NCBI GenBank assembly: GCA_001724265.1
Contig: MEDY01000444.1
Span: 1-41,704, forward strand
Direction: 5' to 3'
From: Rhizaria sp. SCN 62-66
Lineage: Eukaryota; Rhizaria, unplaced
DNA: 41,704 nucleotides
Shown here: positions 31,149 through 41,234 of the stretch, piece by piece
How positions within the stretch are numbered: the first letter of the stretch is position 1
Layout: every line of letters starts with the position of its first letter
The notes under the pieces: generated by a model
Database searches by the model: none
What the model was told of the DNA's origin: nothing
The model's input: the letters and a program-made list of their open reading frames with translations, nothing else
Program-made: the position numbers and the translations under genes

Positions 31149-31800
31149 TTCGCGTGCTGGCGGAGTCTGGGGTGTGCGGGCGGCGGGCAAGCGATCTAGG
31201 CCGCGAAAGACAGGTTTTGGTTGGCTTTTTGCATAATAAAGACATAAATTAGGGTCAATAGTTAGCGTACAGTAATATATTCGTATGACCAACCAGAATG
31301 ACGTTTGTAGCTGTGATGATACGCTGATTTCAAAAGACCTCTTTTGGGGTCATCACACGCGACCGACTGGGCCTCAAGCCAAGGTGCTGTGGTGGCACTG
31401 GGAAACCATTGATATCTCCTCTTCCTCATCGTCACCACTCAATGTTTCTCTGAGAACAACAATCTATTTTGTGAGTAATATTTGGTGTTTTCAAGACTTC
31501 TTCTGCATCATTGTGTTTGTTCCCAGTCTGCCAGTACTTCGTGCTCCACTTTGCGTCCCCTCTCGCCTAGCTCGACATCTCGCTCTCCTCCATCGCAGCG
31601 CCACACAATCTTGTTTCTGTTAGAAACAGCACAACCAACCTAATACTTGAGACTTTATTTTATTATTCAACGCGTTTTCTTTTAGAAACAATAACAGGAC
31701 CCTCCTGTAGCAGCTCGTTCGCTCCGTTTCTCCCCCACAGCGGTTACTCTCTCCGCCGCCCCCGCCGCGCTTCCCCCGCGCCGTCCTTTCCTGCCGCGTC
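31149..31800. promoter_or_regulatory. Presumed shared promoter region, Sec10 / EF-hand gene
   Basis: Divergent spacer of 652 bases. The last 130 bases before 31801 are C/T-rich like other leaders here. A plus-strand ORF at 31285-31623 has no domain and an implausible composition. No TATA box is obvious. Confidence 0.35.
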
Positions 31801-32569
31801 ATGTCGTTTGCGCCTTCGGCGTCGGACTCTCCGCCGCGGTCCTACTTCAAGAGCCAGCGCCGCCCCTGGTCCCCGATCTCGGCCTCGGACCTCGCGCTCG
31901 CACAGGCCGACCGCGCCGCCCTGCGTTCCCGCCCCTCCGCCGCCGCGGGCAACACCACCTCGTCCTCCTCCAGCCACTCGAGCGGCGGCGGCGCGGGGAG
32001 CGGGATGCCGACGGTGCACCCGCCGCGCGCGGCGCCGCATCCGCTGCACCACGGCGACCCTCCGTTCGATCTCCTCTCGCTCACGCGGCCGCGCCCGCTG
32101 CCGCCGCCCCCTATGACTCCCGCCGCCGCCGCCGTCCCCACCTCGTCCTCGTCCTCGTCGGGCGCAGGCTCTGGCGCGGGCGCGGCGCAGGGGCCAGCGT
32201 GGTGGTCCCGGCTGTACCGCGCGGACAACAGGTTGCTGGCGGAGCGCGAGGCTCTGGAACGCGCGCGGGAGGCCAGCGCATCGGCCAGGGTAGCCGAGCC
32301 CAAGTACTCGTTCGAGAAGCTATTCCCGCACCTCGCGCTTCAGCAGCAGCAACAACAGCAGCAGCATGACTACCAGGTGTGCCAGCACGGCGGGCAGGCG
32401 CCTCCAGTCAGTGGGCTCCCCCACGACCACGATGTCGGTGGCAGCGAAGGCTTCGCACACTCGCAGCAGGTACAGGCGCAGTCGCGCTCGCACTTGCACC
32501 AGCAGCACTCGCACCCACACTCTCCCTCGCGCGCCGGCTCCGTCGCCAACCCCAACCCCAGTCTCCGCT

Positions 32570-32602
<33 letters not shown>

Positions 32603-34480
32603 GCGGTGGCGGCGCGACAGGCGGCGGCGGCGGCGGCGGGCCGCGCGCGCGGCTGCACACGGAGGACGCGCACGCGGCGCTGTTCGATAACACCGACGGC
32701 GTGACCGGGCTACCCTCGCGCGGCCTGCCCATGGCCACCGTCGGCTTCGGACCCAAGGTACGACGACGTGACGAGACTGCACGAAAGCAGAGCTGTTCAA
32801 GTTTTATTCTTCATAGAGTGGCATATACTTTTATTTTTAAACGTAAATCGTTTCATTTAAACATATTATACCGTTAGATTTTTGCTAACATCACATTTCC
32901 TGCCTCTATTACTCTTTTTTGTCCCACAGGGCGCTGCTGCCCGTTCTCAGCTTGAGCAACAGCAACAACAGCAGCAGCAGCAGTTGCAGCAAAGCGCGGG
33001 CTCATCGGACCCCCACTCCGCCGGCGACTCAGCGTCCAGTGGCGGCGCCAGCGGCGGCCTGCGCGGCCCGCAGCGGCCGCACGCGGCCCTATACCCCGCC
33101 CCGTCCGCGGGCGACCCGGCGGCCACGGCGCGGCTCCAGCGTGCGGGGCTGTCGGCGGCCTCGGTCGCGCACACGGCGCGCGTGTCGCTACCCGCCGCGG
33201 CCGCCGCTACGCTCCCGCCCGCGGGCGCTGGCAGCAGAGGCGGCGACGGCGTCTGGCGCTGGGTCCGCGATCCGCGCGCCGCGCTCCCGGCGGCGCCCGA
33301 GGCTCGCGCGGCTGCGGCGGCGGCCGCGGCCGCTGCGGAGGAGCGCGAGGCGGCCCAGCGCAAGTGGCTCGGCACGCGCGCGCTCGCTGCGCTCAAGCAG
33401 ACGCGCGCTATGAACGCATCATTGAGCAATAGCAACAACAGTGCTAACAATGCGAGCAGTGGCTTCAGCAACACGAACTCGATGATGAGCAGCACCGCGA
33501 CTCCGACGACCACGCTTAGCATGACAGGAAGCAGCTCTCTTGCGACAACAGCAGGCTCCGCCTCCGCCGCCTCCGCCGGGGGCGCTGGCGATGGCGTTTC
33601 CTCTGCGAGCGGGCTGCCGCTGCAGCTCGAGCGCCGCCTGCGCGCCGCGGGTGTGACGGTGGGCGTGGACCGCGAGCCGCCCAGCCGGCGCGCGCGGCCG
33701 CTCTCGCTCGGCACCATGGACCCCGTGTCGCGCCGGCTGGGCTTTGCGCTGGACCAGGACCTCGCGGCGATGCCATCGGCAGCCAACTACTCGCAGCGCG
33801 ACCTCTACGCGCTCTGGCTGCGCTTCAAGGCGCTCTGCGGGCTCAGCGGCCGCGCAGACGGCGTCAGCAAGGAGGTTTTCCGCCGCGGCGTGCTGCGCCT
33901 GACGGTCGAGGACGACCTCTTTGTGAGCCGCGTGTACGACCTGGTCGACGAGGACGGCAGCGGCGTTATCGAGTGGTCCGAGTTCCTGTTCGCGCTGGAC
34001 GCGCTCGAGAGCGGCTCGCTGCACACCAAGTGCCGCTTCTTCATGCAGACCTACGACCTTGACGGCGACGGGGCCGTTTCGCGCGAGGACCTGCGCCGCA
34101 TGTTTACGTCCTCGTCGCTGCTGCTGCACGATAAAGAGGAGAAGAAGCGCCGCCGCGCCAACGAGTTGCTGTCGCTGGCGCACGGCTTCTTCCGGCCCTC
34201 AGACCGGCCGCGGCTGCTGCAGTTCAAGCGCGACGTGCTCTCGCTCGTTGAGTCGCTGCCCGAGGACGAAGACGCCGAGGAGGCCGACGCAAACCGCACG
34301 GCGCGGGACGTCGTCGACACCTTCGTCGGCAAGGTCTTCGCGCGGCTGGGCAAGACCAAGGAGGACGAAGTCATCACTATGGACGAGCTGGTGGCCTTCA
34401 TCCAGACACTCGACACTGGCGAGGACGTTTGGGACGTCTTCGGCCGCTCCATGCTCAAGGACTTCGACGGCCGTAAGTGA
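31801..34480 (+). CDS. EF-hand calcium-binding protein with a long disordered N-terminus, 835 aa
   Basis: Exon 1 is 31801-32757 and exon 2 is 32930-34480 (TGA). The intron has donor GTACGA and acceptor CCACAG and is phase 0. The first 590 or so residues are disordered: Ser/Gly/Pro, poly-Gln, His-rich and poly-Ala tracts. The folded C-terminus (about residues 600-835) resembles the calcineurin-B/CBL/recoverin layout. Loop 1 is near residue 657 (DEDGSGVIEWSEF), with Asp, Asp, Ser, Val/Ile and Glu in calcium-binding positions. Loop 2 is near 694 (DLDGDGAVSREDL). A third, weaker loop is near 796 (KEDEVITMDELVAF). A charged, Lys/Arg/Glu-rich insertion separates loops 2 and 3. Loops 1 and 2 should bind calcium. 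The third has lost key residues. The partner or enzyme it regulates is unknown. The N-terminal extension makes it unlike the usual 170-220 aa family members. Confidence 0.8.
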
Positions 34481-35046
34481 GCCTAAAACGCTTATCGGTA
34501 AGGGGCGACGTACGTACGCACACACACACATGATGGATTGTGTGGCAGTGACGCACACATACGTAGCCATTGATTAAATGCAAAAGCAAGCTCATTAAAA
34601 AAGGGTATATTTAAAGGACTTTTAATACACTTTTAATGCATTTTAGATCATATCTGGATCGGCTAACGTCGTTTTACATGACGCAAAAAACATCACACAT
34701 GCATGTGCACATGCATGTGTAACTTTGGGAAGCGGTTGTTTATCTCGTTCTTAACGTAAGGAGGTGGTTCAGCCGATGGAGTAAGAAAAGCAAGAGAGCG
34801 CGTTCATGTTGGCAGCAGCTGAATGTGCTTGCGCGCGCGACGTCGCGCTCAGCCTCACTAAGCCTCGCTTTATCGACGACCGAGTGTTGATATCACGTCA
34901 GTGCACTTTCGCTGCCATGTCGTTGTCGCCCTCACATCGATGTCATTCTCACTTTCTCATTGTCGTTTGTGACATACAATAGAGCAAAACAAAATTTCAA
35001 CTCACTTACTAACTCATGCGACGATGAGCAATCCGGGGTCCTCACG
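34481..35046. other. Convergent spacer
   Basis: The 3' ends of two genes face each other here. It includes short alternating runs (ACGTACGTACGCACACACACACA near 34507, of simple-repeat type) and the palindrome listed separately. No gene is seen. Confidence 0.5.
34695..34720. repeat. Perfect 26-bp palindrome
   Basis: The arms read ACACATGCATGTG and CACATGCATGTGT without a spacer. ATGCAT lies in each arm and TGCA at the centre. It lies in a convergent spacer, so it may be a cruciform-forming repeat or a binding site for a dimeric factor. Confidence 0.6.
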
Positions 35047-36480
35047 TCACGTGCTTATGTCGCCAACAATATCGATCACACACTTGTTTAGACTTGCCAC
35101 GTCAGCGTTCTTCGATTTAGTCCTCGCAAGAGCGTCGCGGCCGCCCGCCGCAAAGAACGCCGCCAGAAACACGTTGCGCGGCTGTGCGCCCTCGGCCTGC
35201 ACCGCTGGGTCGGCGCCCGTATCGCCGCACTGGACCATGAGTTGCACCGCCTTACAGATCCTGGCGGGCGGCATGTCAATCGCGCCCGCGGCAATGGCGA
35301 GGATAAGGGCGTAGTAGCGGAGCACGCCGGCGTCGAGCAGCATCTGCGCCCGGGCCAGCCGGGCCTGCGGGGTCAGGGCCCTGGCCAGAAGCTCAGTCGT
35401 GATCGCGGACAGCGGTGTCGTCACTTGATAGCCGATGAAGTCGTTGCTGATGGAGCCTCGCGTCATCTCGGCCAGGCGCATAATCGCCGTCTGCAGCACG
35501 TTTGACTCAAGCACACGCGCCTCCATTTCGGGGCCCTTAGCCACGAGATGCGAGAGCATGTCGACCAGGTCGAAGAGCGCGTAGATCACCATGTATTCCA
35601 GCGACGCTGCGAGCCGCTGCAGTCTCGCCAGCACGTCCGGCGTGAACACGAGCGCGGCCTTGTCACCACGGTACTGCGCCATGCGGCGGCATAGACGTTG
35701 TGCAGGCATGTGCGTCGCGGACTTGACATGAAGGTGCGAGACAACGCAGCGAATGACGCTGTTTTCGCCGCCGCTGACGAGGTCTGCGAAGCTGCCATCA
35801 TCACGATCGAAGTTGAAGATCAGCGTTAGGGAGTTTGTCGCATTGATGAGCGCGTCCCGGAGATCGGGAAAGCCTTGGAAGTGCCGCAGCGCAAATGCTA
35901 GATGCGGCACCATGGGCGCCACGACGCAGTAGGTCAGCTGTGACGTCAACCGAGTCGTAAGTCCGTCGTGCATGACCGCCGAGAGCGTTGTGATCACCTT
36001 GGGGTCCACAGACGCAAACCTCTGGTACACAGCGCCCATGTAGGCGTATAAGTGCGCAAGGATGCCTCGCTGGACGATTGCGTCGATTGGCGCGCGCTCA
36101 TTTTCGACGATGCTGTTGAGAGCCTTGAGCGCGGCAATCACAACGGCGTCGGGCGTGTCAAGGCAAACCATGCTGCAGAGCTTCTCAGCAACGCCGTGCT
36201 CAAGCAGCACGCCAGCGGACAGCGAGGCAAGATCTTCAATCGCTTTCACGGCTTCCCTGTGACGCTTTTCTTTGTCCGCGTCTGCTGTGAGATCGAATGA
36301 ACGCAAGAGCGTGTCAATCACGCCGTGGTCGAGACATGCCTCAGTGAGCGCCTCAGTCTTTTCTGTATCTCGAGTATATGACATCCACCGCAGCCTTTGA
36401 ACTCCGCCCAGCGACTCTGAAAGCTCCATCAATTCCGCAACAGCCCCATGAAATGATTCGTAGTCGAGCTGGTCGGACAT
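35047..36480 (-). CDS. Armadillo-like helical protein 2, 477 aa
   Basis: Minus strand, single exon, ATG 36480 to TGA 35049-35047, no in-frame TAG. The protein is all-helical with Leu/Ala repeats of about 40 residues, for example VLLEHGVAEKLCSMV, AVVIAALKALNSIVENER and AIVQRGILAHLYAYMG. This is the pattern of armadillo/HEAT solenoids, which bind other proteins. It is the paralogue of the gene at 6206-8158. The start blocks (YESFHGAV and YRFHVAV) and the late block (QPRNVFLAAFFAAGG and EPRNSFVAEFIDCHG) correspond. It ends shortly after that block, without the 135-codon extension of its sister, and is GC-richer. Cellular role unknown. Confidence 0.75.
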   Translation of the reverse strand: MSDQLDYESFHGAVAELMELSESLGGVQRLRWMSYTRDTEKTEALTEACLDHGVIDTLLRSFDLTADADKEKRHREAVKAIEDLASLSAGVLLEHGVAEKLCSMVCLDTPDAVVIAALKALNSIVENERAPIDAIVQRGILAHLYAYMGAVYQRFASVDPKVITTLSAVMHDGLTTRLTSQLTYCVVAPMVPHLAFALRHFQGFPDLRDALINATNSLTLIFNFDRDDGSFADLVSGGENSVIRCVVSHLHVKSATHMPAQRLCRRMAQYRGDKAALVFTPDVLARLQRLAASLEYMVIYALFDLVDMLSHLVAKGPEMEARVLESNVLQTAIMRLAEMTRGSISNDFIGYQVTTPLSAITTELLARALTPQARLARAQMLLDAGVLRYYALILAIAAGAIDMPPARICKAVQLMVQCGDTGADPAVQAEGAQPRNVFLAAFFAAGGRDALARTKSKNADVASLNKCVIDIVGDIST

Positions 36481-37058
36481 CGCTCAGCTGAACAGAACAC
36501 GGATCTATGACAATTGTGAAGTGCGACATGAGTCCAAGTCATAATGCAGATAGATGCGGTTGAGAAATAAAACACACATATGCAATCACTAATACAACGA
36601 CATATCGCGAATTCCACACGGAGAGTTACGTATAGTCTCATTTCTGTGTTGAATTTCGAGTGTCAAGTGGGGAGGGCGAGGCCCCGTTTCTTTGAGCCTC
36701 GTTTGCGTTAAATTCACATTTTTGAAAAGTTCCACACTAAAATAATGTAAAAAACATGCCATACTTAAACATACTTGAACGCCACTTTGTCTGACGATCC
36801 AATACATCGTGTAATATCATCCCTTAATCATGCATGCAAAACAGTTCTTTTTGAACTCGTGGTGACAGTAATTTTTTGACTTGAAGTGAATATTTTTTTC
36901 ACTTTGTTGCACGTAATTCTTCTTATTCAAAATAAAAGGCAGAAGTAATAAGAGGAAATACAATCATGTTATGTGTATTCCATGTCATCTATTCGTCTTG
37001 AGCTACTCGTAAAGCTATATAAGCTCGCACTTTCATCGCCACTTCGTACTGATGTCGC
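36481..37058. other. AT-rich spacer, nothing identified
   Basis: This spacer of 578 bases lies between two minus-strand genes and should hold the promoter of armadillo-like gene 2 and the 3' end of the WD40 gene. I see no motif or ORF worth calling. Confidence 0.55.
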
Positions 37059-39827
37059 TTATGCATTCATATCGAGGATGAGCGGCTTCCCGTCCTCCCC
37101 CGCGCACACCGCGCCACCCACCCAGACCTCGAGACAGCTCACGGCGCGGCCCCCGCTGCCGCCGCGCACGACTGCCGCGGCCTCCCCGCCGTCGTCGCAT
37201 CCCTCCGGCCCCGCGCTGACGCACATGCCCCAGCCAGGCCCGCGACGCGGAATCGGAGACACCGCCTCGACCGCGCCCGTCACGACCGCGCGCACCGGCA
37301 CGCGCTCGCGGCAGTCCCAGCCGTAGCACGCGCCGTCGGCCGTGGTGGCGAGCACGTGCCGGCCGCCTGGCGCGAACCGCACGGCCATCGCAGGCGCGCG
37401 TGGCCCCAGCAGCGACAGCGACGTCGCCCAGCCTCGCCGCGGGTCCACCAGTGCCACCGCGCCGTCGGTCAGCGCCAGCGCCACCAGATGGTCGCCTGGG
37501 GCGCGCGCCACGCCCGCGCCGCCGGCCCCGGAAAGGTATGTCGAGCCTTCGGCGTGCGCGGGCCCTCGGCGGGAGTAATCCTCCGAGAAGTGGCCCGCGC
37601 CGTTGGCGGCGTCATTCGCAGCATTGGCTTCGTCGCCGTCGTCGCCGTCATTGCCATACGCGTTGTCGCCATCGCCACTCGCGCTCTTGGAGTTGCTGTT
37701 GTTGTACGCGCCCGCGTGCGCCAGCTCGCTATCGACGACGTCGGGCCGCGCTTCGGCCGCGCCGGCGCCCCAGCCCCAGGTGGCGATGTCGGCAACTGCA
37801 CCCGCGCCTTGCCGCCCCGCAGAGACGCGGCGCTGGCTCACCGCGCGGTCGCTGCGCGTGTCGTAGACCCGGAAGTAGCCGTCCGTGCCGCCCGATACGA
37901 TCATATGCGGGGCCGGGTTCGCGCAAAAGGCCGAGCCGGAGGCCGCGGTGTCGTCGCCGTCGCCCGAGACAGAAGTCAAAAACTGTATGGAAGTGACGAC
38001 GGCGCCCGGGTGGCCCGTGAGCACGGTCAGCGGCTGCGCGGTTTCGATGTCCCACAGGTGCAGCGCACCGCCGCGCTCGGCCGACACGACGCGCGTGCCG
38101 TCCCAGCGGAAGGTCGTGACGCCCTTGCCGTGGGAACCGTAGCTGCACAGTTCGCGGGGCGCAAAGCTGGAGCGGATGTCCCTGATATATCGGCGCAAAC
38201 GAAAAAAAATACAGTTGATAATGGTGAGCTTAGCATCTTGCACAATGTTGTGCGTCAGGGCAATATTGATTCGACTTCAAGCACTCTAGCGATAACAAAC
38301 AAAGAGATCATATCGGGCAGGTGAGCTTCGTCGCACATTACTATGTTTAATATTGAGTGACGTACCAAAGCTTAATGGTGCCGTCCATAGAGGAGGTAAG
38401 GGCCCGCCAGCCGTCGTCAGCAGAGACTTTGGTCACAGGGCCATCGAAGGGACCCAGGAAGCCACACTAAGCGCAAGATGGAACAAAACAACAATTATCG
38501 AGAAATGTAAGATACAATTTGTTGAAAATACATATTAACACGACATATACACTTGTGCTCGAGATATACAAACTTTCCACTTCACCAATCAGCGCAACAT
38601 CACCATGCTCCGTACCTTTGTGCTGTTGGGCTCCCACACGCAACCGACGAAGTCCATGCCGCCGGACAGCACGCGGCCCGAATGGTGCACAACATCGACC
38701 GTGGTGACCCACTCCTTGTGCCCCGCCGTCTTGGTGAAGAGCTCGCGTTGCATGCGCCCGGTGCGCAGGTCGAACACGCGGAGCCCGTGATCGGCCGAGG
38801 CAGTGACGGCGAAGCCGTTGCGCGGACTCAGCGCCAGCCCGAAGACGGGCCGCGCGTGGCCCGGGACGCACACGCGCGTCACCCCGGGGCCGCGCGCCCA
38901 GCGGGAGCGGTCCGACGACGTGAAGGAAGCCAGGCCGCCTGCGGAGGAAGTTTGGCCGCTGCTAGAGTCGCCGGGGTGGCCGCCACCGCCGCGACAACGG
39001 CTGATAACAGCAGCATTGCCACTGGGAATGAAGCCAGAGCCAGAGCCAGAACCGGAGATTGATGTTGAGGTTGAGGTCGATCCATCGTCCCAGGCTGGCC
39101 GGTTGGCGATGCTGCGGCTGCTGCTGCCGTAGGTGCTGCGAGACGCCCCCGTGCCAGTGCCAGCGCCAGCGCCACTGCCGCTGGCGCTGCCGCTGCGGGC
39201 TGTAGCGGCGCTGCTGCGGGCTGTAACTGCGCTAGTGCCATAGCCATGACCAGCGCCAGCACTCACGCTAGAGCTAGTGGAGCTAGAAATAGGGACGCGA
39301 GCGCGCGCGGTGCCAGCGCCAACGCCAACGCCACTCCTAGAGCTAGAGCTGTAGGTGCTAGAGCTGGAGCTAGTGGCACTGGGGTTGGATTGGGCAGCGC
39401 GCGAGCGGGCTGTCGCGGCGGCGGTGGGAACCGATGACGCTGCCACTGCCGACGTGTAGCGAGATGCTTGCCCCTGGCCATAGCCGTTACTGACGCCGCC
39501 CAACCCGCCACCGGAGCTGCCGCCTCCGCCGCCCCCGCTGTAGCTGTTACTGTCGCCGCCGCCATACCCGTCGTCGTCGTTGAGGGCGTCGTACGCAGCC
39601 GCATACGCGCCTGCGCCGCTGCCGCCGCCACTGCCGCGGCCGGGGACTGCGCCGTAGCCGCCATATGTGCTGCCGCTGCTGCCGCTGCCGTAGCCGCCGT
39701 AGACGTCAGCGTTGTTGTTGTTGTTACTTTGCTGCGACTGCGGCGGCGGTTGCTGCGAGTAGGGGTCGCGGGCAGAGCCAGCGGGTGCACGGGCGCCGGG
39801 GCCGGTGCGCGGAGGGAAGCGGGACAT
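37059..39827 (-). CDS. WD40-repeat protein with a Ser/Gly-rich N-terminus, 811 aa
   Basis: Three exons on the minus strand: 39827-38616, 38466-38366 and 38181-37059 (TAA). Donors are GTACGG and GTACGT. Acceptors are GCTTAG and TATCAG. The second junction rebuilds a Trp codon in IKLW-DIRSS, a typical WD repeat end. Residues 1-290 are Ser/Gly/Tyr-rich and disordered. From about residue 310 there are WD repeats: GHARPVFGLALSPRNGFAVT, then GHKEWVTTVDVVHHSGRVLS, then ALTSSMDGTIKLWD, GALHLWDIETAQPL, IVSGGTDGYFRVYD and VLATTADGACYGWD. At least seven blades are plausible, so a full beta-propeller scaffold. A long insertion with Asn/Asp/Ala separates later blades. I cannot assign it to a named WD40 subfamily. 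Confidence 0.8.
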
Positions 39828-40377
39828 TGCAGAGGCGCGTGGGGGCCGGCTGGTAGGAGCGGGCAGAAGCTGGTGAACACAGACAGAGCAAGGCGTTACC
39901 TTGACGAGTTTGACTGGCGAAGGAGGCTGCGGAGAGAAATGAGAAGATATGCGCGAGACAGCGACATGTTAAAGAGAAATCGAAAAGGATTCAAGTAATA
40001 TGTCAACTTTTAAACCGTTATACACTACTCTTAATGCGATATGCAGTCTTAATGTGTCTCTGAGCACATCCTTTGTTAGACTTGAGAGGGCGCGCGAGGT
40101 GTGGTGGACGAGAGCCCAGAGCGAAAGAGGAAAAGTAGCATAGGAGTCCATAAAGAGCTCTCTAGAATATATAATTTTACGATTAAATATATTTCCATGC
40201 AAAATGTATTTGGCCTTAACCATGCATGCGCTGACGGTCACACTCCCTATATTCAGCATGTAATGCGTCACTCCTAAGCTCATCCCTCTCGAACCCTTCC
40301 GCTTCACACATTCCTCACCACAGCACAGCCTTACACCAACTCTACACACACGAGGCCACTCCACGCAGTCAGCCCCG
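39828..40377. promoter_or_regulatory. Presumed shared promoter region, WD40 / ZNHIT3 genes
   Basis: Divergent spacer of 550 bases, AT-rich in the middle (40160-40220), with C/T-rich sequence just before the ATG at 40378. An ATATATAATTTTA stretch at about 40168 is TATA-like but lies 200 bases upstream of the start codon. No firm element. Confidence 0.35.
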
Positions 40378-41234
40378 ATGCCCCCGAAGTGCGGCGTCTG
40401 CAGCGAGCAGGAGTCCCGCTACAAGTGCACCCGCTGCCGCACCCTCCGCTAGTATGTACCCCGCAGCCCAACCGCTCTCTATCCCACTTTGCACTCATTA
40501 ATTCCACGATATAAAGCAATATTAACACGACTCCACAACATTACTTTTATACGCGCTAACCAATCATTATTTCAACTTTTTGTATTCTTTTGCGCCAATA
40601 TAGCTGCTCCAAGGAGTGCTTCGCCGTTCACTGCGAAACCTGCCTCCCCCCCTCTGCCCCCTCCGTCTCCACTGACGCTGCCTCTGACGTTGACGCTACA
40701 CCTGCTGCGACCGCGACTGCGACTGCCGCCGCTGCCGCCGCGCCCCCGCCCGAGGCCGCCGCGGCCGCCGCCGTGGCCGCTGTGCCCGCGGTGCTGCGCG
40801 GCTGCGCGCGCGTGGCGGCCCCCGCCGCGTCCGCTGCGGCCGCCGCCTCGCTGGGCCAGCTGCCAGAGGAAAACCTGGCCCGCATGCGGCACCACGGCGG
40901 GCTGCGCGCCGCGCTTAGGGACTCGGGGCTGCAGCACATCATCACGGCGATTATCAGCCCCGCGCCTCCTGCAGCAACCATGGGGCACAACAGCAACAGC
41001 AACAACCGCAACAACAATCGCTACAATGGCTATAACAACAGCAGCAAAAGCGAGAGTGTGGAGCAGCAGCAGCGGCGCCTGCTGGCCGAGCTGTGCCAGA
41101 CGGAACCGCGCTTCTCGGACTTCCTCGGGGAGATGCTCCGAGTCGTCGACGACAGCGCCGTCGCGCAGGCTGCGCGGGACCGGCGGGACCGCGATGAAGC
41201 CGTCAGCGCGCTGCTCCGGGGCGAGCGACCGTGA
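40378..41234 (+). CDS. ZNHIT3: HIT zinc-finger protein, ZNHIT3-like, 234 aa
   Basis: Exon 1 is 40378-40451 and exon 2 is 40604-41234 (TGA). The intron has donor GTATGT and acceptor ATATAG. Splicing rebuilds the Tyr codon and gives the full HIT finger: CGVCSEQESRYKCTRCRTLR followed by YCSKECFAVHCETC, with all eight Cys/His ligands. Without splicing exon 1 would hit a TAG at once, which confirms the intron. The C-terminal half has LPEENLARMRHHGGLRAALR and LLAELCQTEPRFSDFLGEML, matching the helical ZNHIT3 C-terminal domain. In yeast (Hit1) and animals this protein pairs with Rsa1/NUFIP1 to assemble box C/D snoRNPs in the nucleus. Here the two parts are separated by Ala/Pro-rich and Asn/Ser-rich linkers, so it is longer than the roughly 155 aa animal protein. 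Confidence 0.85.

Noticed and set aside
31285-31623. Plus-strand ORF of 112 codons between Sec10 and the EF-hand gene
   Set aside because: Composition unlike neighbours, no conserved motif. It lies in a likely promoter region.
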